Shown: positions 9,187-18,739 of the stretch, one piece after another | How the letters are laid out: each line of letters begins with the position of its first letter | Position numbering within the stretch: position 1 is the stretch's first letter | Program-made: the position numbers and the translations under genes | Notes under the pieces: model-generated | Seen by the model: the letters and a program-made list of their open reading frames with translations, nothing else | What the model was told of the DNA's origin: nothing | Databases searched by the model: none | DNA from: Dethiobacter sp. | Lineage (GTDB): Bacteria > Bacillota > Dethiobacteria > Dethiobacterales > Dethiobacteraceae | Length of the DNA stretch: 64,000 nucleotides | Assembly (NCBI GenBank): GCA_020725465.1 | Contig: DYEY01000054.1 | Coordinates: forward strand, 35,164 to 99,163 | Reading direction: 5' to 3'

Positions 9187-10599
9187 TTACTCGCCGGTAT
9201 CGGTCCCTGGTGCCGCCGCCGTGCCAAACAAGCGCCGCTCCAGGGAAAAACCGCTCTGAAACTGAAATACCCGGATGATATCCCCCGCTTTAAGGTAAAA
9301 CTCACCCTCTTCGTTTTGGTCAAAATGCAGCAGCACCAGCGAGAACGGCGTTTCCCGGCGGGCCTGCAGTCCCCTGATACCGGAGGCTCCGGTGCTTCCG
9401 GCATTGATCATCACCGAGCCCCCCCGCTCGGCTATGCTCAGCTGATGGGTGTGGCCGGTCAGAATTACTTTAGCCCGTCCCAGCATCGCCCCGGCAACAC
9501 GGGGGTGGTGCGCCGCCACCACGTGGGGCTCCTGCTCCGCCTCCTCCGTCACGCGCCGCAGGCGCTCCCCGTAATCATCAAGAATCGGGTCCGGAGCCAC
9601 CAACATGCCGCTGTCACGGGAAGAGGGGTCAGCTATGCCGGCAATGCGCAACCCCCTGACGGTGACCATCCCCTCTTCAATAACAACAACGTTGTTAATC
9701 TCCCTCATTCGTTTTATCACTTCCGGTGAATCATGGTTGCCCGGGATAAATACATAGGGAATGCCGAACCCTTCAATAGGCGAGGCTATTTCAGTTTCAA
9801 TCTGGGTGCCGAAATCGGTAATGTCTCCGGTGTCAATCACCAGGTGTACCCCGAAGGTGGCTACAACCTGCCCCACCAGGTCCAGGCCGGCCGGGTTGTT
9901 GTGCAGGTCGGAGACGTGGGCGACTTTGAGCAGGCCGTCCACCGTGCCCAGTGGTTCCAGCCTGGCCACTTGCTCAAAGAGTACACTGATGTTGGCGGCG
10001 ATAAGTTCCAGCTGCTCACCCAGTGTTTTCACCTTGAACAGAGTCTCTTCCAGCAGGCCGAACATCCAGGGTGCGGCCCTGAGAATTCCCTCAAACTCCG
10101 GGTTTAAAAAAGCCAGGGGCCGGTAGGTAGCGTAAGAGGCAGCCAGCAGGACGCCCAGGACCAGCATGCCGGTTAAACCGGCCGCCAGCAAGCGTTTCCG
10201 CTCCCTCTCTCCGAAAAATAACGACGCGGCAATCCCGCCGGTAAAAGCCAGCAACAGGAGCCTGGCCACAAATATCCGGACCGCACGGCGCGCTTCCGCG
10301 CGCAGGGAAGCCAGGAAAGTCTCGTCTTCCAGCCTGGTCAGCACCTCCTGCAGCTGGTCAAGGTTGACATTGACCAGCCCGGCTTTCAGCATCAGCGGCG
10401 GCAGGTGGGTACGGGCGCGCACCCGCCCCAAAGGCGGCAGCTCAAGCTGGGTAAAGCCGCGGTCGAAAATCATCAGTTTCAGTTCAACCTGAAAAGCACT
10501 GATGGTGGTGGTAAAGTTGCCAAGCAGGCCGACAAAGGTGAGCATTCCTATGATGGCAAGTATGACAAGGGCCGTGTTGCGCCGGAGATATTGGTCCAA
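9187..10599 (-). CDS. Membrane-anchored metallophosphoesterase
   Basis: A 470-residue protein. The N-terminal 200 residues are membrane-associated: one helix at about 10-30 and two more at about 110-160, with a hydrophilic region between. The C-terminal calcineurin-like phosphoesterase domain has DLHNN, DTGDITD, GNHDS, AAHHPR and GHTHQ, a complete metal-site set. Substrate unknown. The start is TTG at 10599, with AGGTGA seven bases upstream overlapping the cinA stop, so the gene is translationally close to cinA. Topology would be needed to place the catalytic domain inside or outside the cell. Confidence 0.85.
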   Translation of the reverse strand: MDQYLRRNTALVILAIIGMLTFVGLLGNFTTTISAFQVELKLMIFDRGFTQLELPPLGRVRARTHLPPLMLKAGLVNVNLDQLQEVLTRLEDETFLASLRAEARRAVRIFVARLLLLAFTGGIAASLFFGERERKRLLAAGLTGMLVLGVLLAASYATYRPLAFLNPEFEGILRAAPWMFGLLEETLFKVKTLGEQLELIAANISVLFEQVARLEPLGTVDGLLKVAHVSDLHNNPAGLDLVGQVVATFGVHLVIDTGDITDFGTQIETEIASPIEGFGIPYVFIPGNHDSPEVIKRMREINNVVVIEEGMVTVRGLRIAGIADPSSRDSGMLVAPDPILDDYGERLRRVTEEAEQEPHVVAAHHPRVAGAMLGRAKVILTGHTHQLSIAERGGSVMINAGSTGASGIRGLQARRETPFSLVLLHFDQNEEGEFYLKAGDIIRVFQFQSGFSLERRLFGTAAAPGTDTGE

Positions 10600-10603
10600 G
10601 CCG

Positions 10604-11848
10604 TCACCTGTTGTTGCTTAAAAGGTACAGGCGGAGCATGTTAAGTGCCGCGGCTGCCGCCCGTTCCTTGATAGTTTCCCGCGTGCCAAAGAAATTAAAC
10701 CTGCGGCAATTTGCACCCTCCGGCGTGGCCAGCGCGATATAAACCAGCCCCACCGGCTTGGTTTCGGTCCCCCCGTCAGGCCCGGCAATGCCGGTGATGG
10801 CCAAAGAAAGCCCTGCTCCGCTCCGGCGCCTGATGTTTTCAGCCATGGCCCTCGCCGTCTCCTCGGAAACGGCGCCGTACTCACGCAAAAGGGATGGCTT
10901 AACTCCCAGCAAATCCTGCTTGGCGGCGTTGCTGTATACAACGGCGCCCAGCAGAAAAGAGGCGGATATGCCCGGAGAATTGGTTAACAGGTGCGAAAGC
11001 AGGCCGCCGGTACAGGATTCCGCCACTGCCAGCTTCCACCCGCCCGCGAGCAACAGCTTCGCCACCGCCCCGGCCAGAGTTTCGTCTCCTGCTCCGTAAA
11101 TGGCCGGACCAAGGCGCTCCCTGACCCTGCTTTCCAGGCCTGACAGCATCGCTTCCGCAGCGCTGCGGTCAGCGGCCTTGGCGGTAAGGCGCAGGTGGAC
11201 CTCGGTGTGCCTGGCCAGCGGTGCCAGCGTGGGGTTGGACTGGCTGTCAATAAGATCGGCGATGGCTTCCTCCATAGCGGATTCACCCAGTCCAACCACT
11301 TTCAGCACCCGGGAGATGATCACCGCGCCGCCACCCCTGCCGGCGAGGCGGGGTTCCACCTCCCGTTCAAACATGGCTTCCAGTTCGCGCGGCGGACCCG
11401 GCAGCAGCACGACGGAGCGGCCCTGGTGTTCGATCCACAGTCCGGGCGCCGTACCCTGGCTGTTAAAAAGAAGCCTGGCCCCCAGGGGGACCAGCGCCTG
11501 GCGGCGGTTGTTGTCTGTCATACGCCGGCCCAACTTTTTAAATAATGTTTCCAGGCGCTCCTCCCAGGCCCGGTCCGCCTGCAGGGGCAGTCCCAGTACC
11601 CCGGCCACCGTCTCCCTGGTCAGGTCGTCTTTGGTAGGGCCCAGGCCGCCGCAGAGAATGACCAGGTCAGACCGCGACAGCGCAACCCTGAAGATTTCTG
11701 CCAGCCGGTTAGCGTTGTCTCCCACCGCGGTATGCCAGTAAACGTCAATCCCAAGACCAGCCAGCCTTTCCGAGAGGTAACGGGCGTTGGTGTTGGCGAT
11801 CTGGCCAAGCAAAAGTTCGGACCCTACAGCTATTATTTCCGCCTTCAT
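10604..11848 (-). CDS. cinA: CinA: competence-damage inducible protein
   Basis: This 414-residue two-domain protein has an N-terminal MoCF-like (COG1058) pyrophosphatase domain and a C-terminal nicotinamide-nucleotide amidase domain with ESCTGG and ITGIAGPDGG. The family cleans up NMN and ADP-ribose and is co-expressed with recA in several Gram-positives. The ATG at 11848 overlaps the mnmA stop by four bases. Gene order mnmA-cinA-phosphoesterase-thpR-recA suggests one transcriptional run with an internal SOS promoter at recA. Confidence 0.97.
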   Translation of the reverse strand: MKAEIIAVGSELLLGQIANTNARYLSERLAGLGIDVYWHTAVGDNANRLAEIFRVALSRSDLVILCGGLGPTKDDLTRETVAGVLGLPLQADRAWEERLETLFKKLGRRMTDNNRRQALVPLGARLLFNSQGTAPGLWIEHQGRSVVLLPGPPRELEAMFEREVEPRLAGRGGGAVIISRVLKVVGLGESAMEEAIADLIDSQSNPTLAPLARHTEVHLRLTAKAADRSAAEAMLSGLESRVRERLGPAIYGAGDETLAGAVAKLLLAGGWKLAVAESCTGGLLSHLLTNSPGISASFLLGAVVYSNAAKQDLLGVKPSLLREYGAVSEETARAMAENIRRRSGAGLSLAITGIAGPDGGTETKPVGLVYIALATPEGANCRRFNFFGTRETIKERAAAAALNMLRLYLLSNNR

Positions 11849-12957
11849 GCTCTTTTCCCCTCCCTGATGGCACGTTCAATGGTGCCTCCACCCAGCACGT
11901 CGTCACCAATGTAAAACACCACTGCCTGACCGGGCGTAATCGCCCTTTCCGGCCGTTCAAAGTCAATGCGGGCCAGGCCCCCGGGCAACGGCGTAAGCGT
12001 TCCCGGCACCTCACCGGCATGGTAGCGCACCCGCACTGCCACAGCCATGGCTTCAGCGGGTGCATTATTGGCAATGTAGTTCAGGTCGCCGGCAATGAGC
12101 CCGCTGAAATATACATCGCGGTCTGTCCCGACGGTGATGGTATTTCTTTCCCTGTCAACTTCCACCACGTAGAGCGGATGTCCGGCGGAAAGGCCCAGGC
12201 CTTTGCGCTGCCCTACGGTGTAATAGGAAACCCCCCGGTGCGTGCCAATCCGGTTGCCATCCAGGTCAAGGATGGGACCAGGGGTATCCTTCAGACCGGT
12301 TTCTTCCCGCAGAAAACGCCGGTAATCATCGTCAGGGATAAAACAGATTTCCTGGCTGTCCGGTTTATCCGCCACCGCCAGGTCAAATTCGGCTGCCAGC
12401 GCCCTGACCTCGGTTTTTAACAACCCGCCCAGCGGAAACAGGATGTGCCGGAGCTGTTCCTGGGTCAGGTTATAGAGGGTGTAACTCTGGTCCTTTGCCC
12501 TGTCGACGGCTTTTTTCAGGTGCCAGCGGCCGCTCCCTGAGTTGTACTCCACCCTGGCGTAGTGTCCGGTGGCTATATACCAGGCCTCCAGTTCCCACGC
12601 TTTACGCAGCAGGAGGTGGAATTTCATAAACCGGTTGCAGGCTATACAGGGGTTTGGTGTGCGCCCCCGGGCATATTCACTGACAAAATAGTCCACCACT
12701 TTTTCCCGGAAGGCTTCCCTGAAATTCAGCACATAAAAAGGTATATCCAGCTTGTCCGCAACGCGTCGCGCGTCTGCCACGGCGGCCAGGGAACAGCAAC
12801 CACGCCCGGAATGACTGGCTTCTTCTTCAAAACCGCTGTCAACCCAAAGGCGCATGGTAACACCGATGCACTCATAGCCCTGCCGCTTTAGCAGGGCGGC
12901 GGCCAGGGAGCTGTCAACGCCGCCGCTCATGGCCACCAGTACCCGTTTTTTATTCAC
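11845..12957 (-). CDS. mnmA: tRNA-specific 2-thiouridylase MnmA
   Basis: This 370-residue enzyme thiolates U34 of tRNA-Lys, -Glu and -Gln. It has the PP-loop SGGVDSS near residue 10, the first catalytic Cys in NPCIACN, the second in SQEICFIPD, and the C-terminal beta-barrel domain. I place the start at the GTG at 12957 (VNKKRVLVAMSGG), with GGAGGG seven bases upstream; an ATG ten codons earlier lacks a ribosome site. Its stop overlaps the cinA start. Confidence 0.96.
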   Translation of the reverse strand: MNKKRVLVAMSGGVDSSLAAALLKRQGYECIGVTMRLWVDSGFEEEASHSGRGCCSLAAVADARRVADKLDIPFYVLNFREAFREKVVDYFVSEYARGRTPNPCIACNRFMKFHLLLRKAWELEAWYIATGHYARVEYNSGSGRWHLKKAVDRAKDQSYTLYNLTQEQLRHILFPLGGLLKTEVRALAAEFDLAVADKPDSQEICFIPDDDYRRFLREETGLKDTPGPILDLDGNRIGTHRGVSYYTVGQRKGLGLSAGHPLYVVEVDRERNTITVGTDRDVYFSGLIAGDLNYIANNAPAEAMAVAVRVRYHAGEVPGTLTPLPGGLARIDFERPERAITPGQAVVFYIGDDVLGGGTIERAIREGKRA

Positions 12958-13037
12958 CGCTTTTCCCTCCGGGCAGGTAATACTCAAGCCAACTTATTCC
13001 TGAATCCTTACGGTTACACTTCCCCTGGCCAGATTTT

Positions 13038-13217
13038 CTATCCATAAGCATATTCGTTATAAGTGGCATGGGCAAACTCCCTGGAAACAGACAAAATGAA
13101 AGCACGGGCCTCTTTTTCTGTCTCCACCGGTGCTACCGGAGCGATAAACCGGCAACTGTCCACCGCAATTTTCACCCTGGCTGCCCCGGCAACTGTCCGG
13201 TAACGGTCACTTTCCAC
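13038..13217 (-). pseudogene. Truncated YigZ/IMPACT-family N-terminus
   Basis: A 59-codon frame matches only the first part of the YigZ/IMPACT family (usually about 200-215 residues): YRTVAG, a SRFIA-like SCRFIAP, PVETEKEARAFI and a degenerate HATYNEYAYG where the family has DATHNCxAY. It then stops and no downstream continuation is seen before mnmA. The GTG at 13217 has a good AGGAGGGG and overlaps the rarA 3' end by 11 bases, so the fragment is probably still translated by coupling. I regard it as a 3'-deleted gene. Confidence 0.6.
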
Positions 13218-14544
13218 CGTTTTTGCCCCTCCTGTTACCCTTCCAGCAGTCCAGCCGGTCACGGATGGTACGCTCATAACCGTTGCCGGTGGGACGGTAA
13301 AACCTCACCGTTGCCAGGCCGGCAGGCAGGTAATCCTGAGCTACGTAATTTCCCGGGAAATCATGGGGGTAGAGATAATCTTTGCCGTGCCCCAGATTGG
13401 CGGCGCCGCTGTAGGAAGAATCTCTCAGGTGAACAGGGACACAGTCGCCAGGCCTTTGCTTTACCGTCTTCATCGCTTCTTCCACAGCAAGGTAAGACGA
13501 ATTGCTTTTGGGAGCGCAGGCCAGGTAAGCGGTTGCCTGGGCCAGGGTTATCCTGGCTTCCGGCATGCCAATCATATGTACAGCCTGAGCGGCGGCTACT
13601 GCTACCAGGAGTCCGTGCGGGTCGGCGTTGCCGATATCTTCGGAGGCCAGTATAGTCAGCCTGCGCGCTATAAACAGCGGGTCCTCCCCAGCCTCCAGCA
13701 TCCTGGCCAGCCAATATATGGCCGCATCAGGATCGGAGCCACGTACGGACTTGATAAAAGCAGAAATGGTGTCAAAATGGCTGTCGCCGTCCCGATCATA
13801 GACAACAGCACTTTTTTGTACCGCCATTTCCACCGCGGCCTTGTCCACCACCCGGGAGCCGCTGTCAGCAGCCGGTGCAATGGCCGCCGCCAGTTCCAGC
13901 GCGTTCAGCGCCACCCTGGCATCGCCACCGGCTAAGGCGGCAAGGGTTGCGGCGGCATCTTCAGTCAGGGTCACGCCGGCCAGACCGCTCTCCGAACAGG
14001 CCAGCGCCCTGTCCAGGAGTTGCCGTATATCCTCCGGCGCCAGCGGTTCAAACGGGAAAATCCGCATCCTGGAGAGCAGCGGAGCGTTAACTGTAAAATA
14101 CGGGTTTTCAGTGGTAGCCCCAATCAGAGCCACCACCCCTGCTTCCACCGCCGGCAGCAGGGCGTCCTGCTGAGCCTTGTTGAAACGGTGGATTTCGTCG
14201 ATGAAGAGGACCGTCCTTTTCCCCTCACGGCCCAGGCGCTGCCTCGCTTCCAGGATAATCCGGCGCAGCTCCGCTATGCTGGAGGAGACGGCGTTGACCA
14301 GGCTGAAGTGAGCACTGGTGGAAGCCGCTATAATCTCGGCCAGAGTGGTCTTGCCTGTCCCGGGCGGACCGTAGAATAAAAGTGATGACAGCAGGTCGTT
14401 TTCCACCAGGCGGCGTAGCGGTTTGCCTTCGCCTACCAGGTGGCGCTGGCCCACAAAACCGTCAAGGCTTCGTGGTCGCAGGCGCAGCGCCAGCGGGCTG
14501 TGCCTGCTGATTTCTTCCTCTTCACGGAAAGAGAAAATATCCAT
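13207..14544 (-). CDS. rarA: Replication-associated recombination ATPase RarA (MgsA)
   Basis: This 445-residue AAA+ clamp-loader-like ATPase acts at stalled replication forks. It shows Walker A GPPGTGKTT, Walker [10 protein letters not shown], sensor GATTENP, and the C-terminal tetramerisation region ending with HLRDSSYSGA and YLYPHDFPG. The ATG at 14544 (MDIFSF) lies just past the scfB stop and has AGGTGAGG upstream; longer in-frame extensions overlap scfB and are rejected. Confidence 0.96.
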   Translation of the reverse strand: MDIFSFREEEEISRHSPLALRLRPRSLDGFVGQRHLVGEGKPLRRLVENDLLSSLLFYGPPGTGKTTLAEIIAASTSAHFSLVNAVSSSIAELRRIILEARQRLGREGKRTVLFIDEIHRFNKAQQDALLPAVEAGVVALIGATTENPYFTVNAPLLSRMRIFPFEPLAPEDIRQLLDRALACSESGLAGVTLTEDAAATLAALAGGDARVALNALELAAAIAPAADSGSRVVDKAAVEMAVQKSAVVYDRDGDSHFDTISAFIKSVRGSDPDAAIYWLARMLEAGEDPLFIARRLTILASEDIGNADPHGLLVAVAAAQAVHMIGMPEARITLAQATAYLACAPKSNSSYLAVEEAMKTVKQRPGDCVPVHLRDSSYSGAANLGHGKDYLYPHDFPGNYVAQDYLPAGLATVRFYRPTGNGYERTIRDRLDCWKGNRRGKNGGK

Positions 14545-14549
14545 ACAGC

Positions 14550-15923
14550 TCACCTCACCTGAGAGAGCATTCTCATGGCCTGCAGGTAAAGGCCGCACTC
14601 CACCCTTTTGCGGTGCAGCAGGCAGCCCAGGCGATAAGGTTCCTCCAGCCGCCCGTTTTGCAGCCAGGCAGCGGCGTGGCAACCTCCGCCGCAAAAATAG
14701 CGGGCAAAGCAGGAGCGGCATGCTTCTTTCCGATCAGGACCGACCTGGCCAAAAGGAGCCAGTACGGCAGCATTTCTGCCAGCGGTAACGTGACCGGCGG
14801 CAAATTCAGCCAGGCCGACAAACTGATGACAGGGATAGAGTGTGCCGTCAGGTGACACAGCCAGGTAGGCGGTTCCGGCGCCGCAGCCGGCGGAGCGTTT
14901 CCTGACACAGGGGCCCTGCTTTAAATCCAGCTCGAAGTGAAAGAAGTATACCCGCTCTCCCCTGGTTTCCATCTGCCAAAGCTGCCGGGCCAGGCGTTCA
15001 TACCCGGCGTACAGCACTGCCAGGTGTCGCTCGGAGAGGGCAGCGGCATGTTCCGGCGGCAGCACCGCCGGTTCCAGGGAGATCCGTTTGAAACCGAGAG
15101 CGATCATAGCTTCAGCGTCAGCGTCAAAGTCCGTGTTATAACCGGTATAGGTGCCCCGCAGGTAATAATTGTCACCATCGCGTTCCCGGACCAGCCGCAG
15201 GGCATTGGGCAGGACCAGGTCAAAGCTGCCGCTGCCGTCCGGAAGCCGCCGCAGGCGGTCATGCACCTCTTTCCTGCCGTCGAGGGATAAAACCAGGCTG
15301 ATATTTTCCGCGTTCAGATACGCGCGTTCGGCCTCACCCAGCTCCAGGCAGTTGGTGGTAACGGTAAACTTTAGTATCTTGCCCAGCTCACCCGCCCGTT
15401 CCCTGCCATAGGCCACAGTTTTTTTCAGCACTTCTAAATTGAGCAGCGGCTCGCCCCCAAAAAAATCTATTTCGCAGTGACGCCTGCCTTTGCTTTCACG
15501 CAACAGAAAATCGACTGCAGCCCGGGCAACCTGTTCCGGCATCAGGCTCCTTTTCCCCCCGTAATGGCCTGTACCGGCAAAGCAGTAGGAACAGCGCATG
15601 TTACAATCGTGGGAAAGGTGAAGACACAGCGCCTTCACCACGTCTTCGTTTCCTTGCGGCACAAGCGCCGGAGCTCCAAACAGCAGACCCCGGCCGCGCA
15701 GTTCATCTATCTCCTGCATAACCGCAGCGGCGGTCCTGCCGCCAAAGGCCAGCCCCAGCTCCCGCAGGACTTCTTCCCGGTCGGCGCCATCCTTAAGCCG
15801 GGACAGGGCCAACCAGGCTGGCTCGTCCAGGATGTGCAGGGTATTGCTTTCCACATCCAGTGCCAGCCGGAGTCCATGCAGCTCAAACATATGTACCATA
15901 GGCGTATTGTTTTCTGTCAGCAT
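14550..15923 (-). CDS. scfB: SCIFF-peptide radical SAM maturase
   Basis: This 457-residue SPASM-type radical SAM enzyme should form Cys-to-carbon thioether crosslinks on the SCIFF peptide. The [4Fe-4S]/SAM motif CNMRCSYC is near residue 107, a GGEP motif follows, and the C-terminal SPASM region carries CGAGTAYLAVSPDG, CHQF, and a cluster-binding CRSCFARYFCGGGC. An N-terminal RRE-like region (about 1-90) would bind the precursor leader. scfA lies immediately upstream, separated by an intrinsic terminator. The ATG at 15923 lacks a good ribosome site; a later ATG (M9) is an alternative. Confidence 0.95.
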   Translation of the reverse strand: MLTENNTPMVHMFELHGLRLALDVESNTLHILDEPAWLALSRLKDGADREEVLRELGLAFGGRTAAAVMQEIDELRGRGLLFGAPALVPQGNEDVVKALCLHLSHDCNMRCSYCFAGTGHYGGKRSLMPEQVARAAVDFLLRESKGRRHCEIDFFGGEPLLNLEVLKKTVAYGRERAGELGKILKFTVTTNCLELGEAERAYLNAENISLVLSLDGRKEVHDRLRRLPDGSGSFDLVLPNALRLVRERDGDNYYLRGTYTGYNTDFDADAEAMIALGFKRISLEPAVLPPEHAAALSERHLAVLYAGYERLARQLWQMETRGERVYFFHFELDLKQGPCVRKRSAGCGAGTAYLAVSPDGTLYPCHQFVGLAEFAAGHVTAGRNAAVLAPFGQVGPDRKEACRSCFARYFCGGGCHAAAWLQNGRLEEPYRLGCLLHRKRVECGLYLQAMRMLSQVR

Positions 15924-15937
15924 AACGGTATGTCTAC

Positions 15938-15967
15938 AAAAAAAAGTAGTCAGCGACTACTTTTTTT
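15938..15967 (-). terminator. Intrinsic terminator/attenuator between scfA and scfB
   Basis: On the minus strand an 8-base stem, AAGTAGTC with GACTACTT around a three-base loop, is followed by eight T residues. It overlaps the scfA stop codon and lies just before scfB, so some transcripts should end after the peptide gene. Confidence 0.85.
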
Positions 15968-16115
15968 CCCCTTCTTTTATGCACACCTGGTTGCCCACGG
16001 TGCAGGAAGTCTTGCAAGCCGACTGGCATGAGGTGGGGCATTCCCCGCATCCTGTCCCCGGATCCCTGGCGGCAGCCGCTTCCGGGTTTAAGGTAATGAT
16101 ATGTCTGTTTTTCAT
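15957..16115 (-). CDS. scfA: SCIFF (six-cysteine) ribosomal peptide precursor
   Basis: A 52-residue peptide with the near-universal Clostridia SCIFF pattern: N-terminal MKNRHIITLN, then six Cys (residues 23, 26, 30, 34, 38, 45) in the second half, starting at TGCGECPTSC. It is the substrate of the radical SAM maturase encoded next. The ATG at 16115 has GGGAGGTG upstream and a strong promoter before it. The peptide's biological role is not established for the family. Confidence 0.95.
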   Translation of the reverse strand: MKNRHIITLNPEAAAARDPGTGCGECPTSCQSACKTSCTVGNQVCIKEGEKK

Positions 16116-16145
16116 CTGAGCACCTCCCTGGCATAATACAGGTTA

Positions 16146-16174
16146 ATTATAGCATACCTGGCAGGCACGGTAAA
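16146..16174 (-). promoter_or_regulatory. SigA-type promoter of scfA
   Basis: Minus strand: -35 TTTACC (16169-16174), 17-base spacer, -10 TATAAT (16146-16151), about 30 bases before the scfA start codon. Confidence 0.7.
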
Positions 16175-16307
16175 GCCGGCCGGTTCCCGGACACTTCACC
16201 CTGGCCGGAGAGTTGCACCGACAGGGAGATTAACCGGCGCCCAGGATGGCAACCGCCTGCAGCGGGTGGCAGCCGCGGTGAAATGCGCCTTTGCCGAAGA
16301 TACCGCT

Positions 16308-16508
16308 CTATGCCTCGTTCATCTCGTTTAGCAAATTTTCCAGGTTGATGCCGTGGGCCATGGCAGCCTGCTCTACGGTTTCACCGGTAGCTGACGCGCA
16401 ACCCAGGCAGTGCATGCCATAACGCATAAAGATGGCAGCTGAATTGGGTTTTTTACGCAGCACCTCGGCAATGGTCATATCCTTTTTAATCTTTTCGTGA
16501 TGACCCAA
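16308..16508 (-). CDS. DUF1858 small redox-disulfide-type protein
   Basis: A 66-residue protein of the DUF1858 family, often annotated as hybrid-cluster-protein-associated redox disulfide protein. The family CxxC is seen as HCLGCASA near residue 34, in the context MRYGMHCLGC. Its role is unproven; the CxxC suggests a thiol-redox or sulfur-handling function. The start is TTG at 16508, with AAGGAG nine bases upstream; an internal ATG at residue 11 is the alternative. About 190 bases downstream lies scfA with its own promoter. Confidence 0.85.
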   Translation of the reverse strand: MGHHEKIKKDMTIAEVLRKKPNSAAIFMRYGMHCLGCASATGETVEQAAMAHGINLENLLNEMNEA

Positions 16509-16590
16509 AAAAAATCACTCCTTCCCGTTTCCTTTCATTCTACTCCTATAAACCTGATACGTCAAGAAAACTTCAGAAATCCGCGCCACC

Positions 16591-16784
16591 ATGATCCTGG
16601 TGTCTCAGGGGCAATCAGCCAGGCTGGTGTTCCTGGGAGCCGCCTCGGCGCTGGTCCTGTCTTCGCTGCTCGGAGTGGCGCAGGCGCTTGGTTGGCGCGG
16701 CTCCTCACCCCCCATGTGCTGCAGACGGGAGCAGGGGCAGCATTTATTTTTGTCGGCGCTCTTCTCCTGCTTGGCAGGATATAA
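16591..16784 (+). pseudogene. Remnant of a TMEM165/GDT1 (UPF0016) cation transporter, frameshifted
   Basis: Two adjoining plus-strand frames together resemble the C-terminal half of a GDT1-family Mn2+/Ca2+ exporter: SARLVFLGAASALVLSS in one frame, then after a shift near 16685 LARLLTPHVLQTGAGAAF and a final hydrophobic helix ending at a TAA. The N-terminal half with the family's ExGDKT motif is absent. It is the only plus-strand coding trace in a minus-strand run. I infer a decayed insertion. Confidence 0.5.
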
Positions 16785-16807
16785 AAAAAAGACCGCCTGC
16801 GCGGTCT
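16783..16807 (-). terminator. Intrinsic terminator after the TIGR04086 gene
   Basis: A perfect stem, AGACCGC with GCGGTCT around a four-base loop, is followed on the minus strand by a run of T residues, 14 bases past the stop at 16821. Confidence 0.85.
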
Positions 16808-16820
16808 GTGTCCCGGAGCC

Positions 16821-17219
16821 TTATGAGTTGATACCGAAAATGCCGCCGGCCGCCCCTGCGACAAAAGCCAGGAATATCTTGGAAATGTAGCCGGCGTGGA
16901 TTTTAAACTCCGGCAGTAAAATCAGGGCGAAAATCAACAGTCCAAGCAGGTAAACCAGTCCGGTTATACCTCCGTTCAGCCAGCCCCTGGTCTTTAGACG
17001 GTTGGCAACATAAGCTGCCCCGATAAAGATGGCGACCAGGGCGGTGGCATAAGTTACATAGGGGAGGACGGCTTCGGAAAGGCGCGTATACCGGACAAGG
17101 ACACTAACCAGCAGGAAAACCAGCAGAGACAAAAAATAAGCATAAAGTACTCCCCTGGCCATTACCGCAACGGTGGCAGGAGGTTTCATCGGCACACCGG
17201 CGGTGCTTCTTTTCGGCAT
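16821..17219 (-). CDS. TIGR04086-family membrane protein
   Basis: A 132-residue four-helix membrane protein of the TIGR04086 family, common next to yajC in Clostridia and without a known function. Hydrophobic segments lie at about residues 24-46, 54-76, 84-104 and 110-130. The ATG at 17219 (MPKRS) has GGAGGTGA upstream; a longer frame lacks one. It follows tgt-yajC and ends at a terminator, so it closes that transcription unit. Confidence 0.8.
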   Translation of the reverse strand: MPKRSTAGVPMKPPATVAVMARGVLYAYFLSLLVFLLVSVLVRYTRLSEAVLPYVTYATALVAIFIGAAYVANRLKTRGWLNGGITGLVYLLGLLIFALILLPEFKIHAGYISKIFLAFVAGAAGGIFGINS

Positions 17220-17293
17220 GGGCGTCACCTCCACATTCTTTATTTGAATGTATGTGCCCAAGCCCTCTAATATGTCAGCTATTTTCCAGGTTC

Positions 17294-17560
17294 TTATTCT
17301 TTGTCCCGTATAATACTTTCCACGCCGAACCTGGCCAGGCGGACCCTGGTGTTTTCGGCAATCCGAACTGTAAGCTCATCGTCTTTTATCTTTTCAATAG
17401 TCGCGTACAAGCCGCCGATAGTCCTGATCTTATCTCCTTCCTTCAGTGAGCTGAGAAGCTCCTTGCGCTTTTTTTGCTGGGTCATCTGAGGTCTGATCAG
17501 GAGAAAGTAAAAAACAACGATCAGGATTATGAAGGGGAAAAACTGTTGAATACCTTCCAT
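17294..17560 (-). CDS. yajC: Preprotein translocase accessory subunit YajC
   Basis: An 88-residue protein with one N-terminal helix (about 5-22) and the family core FFLLIRPQMTQQKKRKE-like region, followed by a small soluble domain. YajC joins SecDF in protein export. It starts at 17560 with AAAGGAGG seven bases upstream, overlapping the end of tgt; the queA-tgt-yajC order is conserved in many bacteria. Confidence 0.95.
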   Translation of the reverse strand: MEGIQQFFPFIILIVVFYFLLIRPQMTQQKKRKELLSSLKEGDKIRTIGGLYATIEKIKDDELTVRIAENTRVRLARFGVESIIRDKE

Positions 17561-17563
17561 CGG

Positions 17564-18703
<1,140 letters not shown>

Positions 18704-18739
18704 TTAGTTTACCTTTGCAGGCACTGCTTGTCAATTATA

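Noticed and set aside
16562..16864. A 100-codon minus-strand frame over the GDT1 remnant
   Set aside because: It is Arg/Pro/Ala-rich, crosses a strong terminator and overlaps the end of the TIGR04086 gene.
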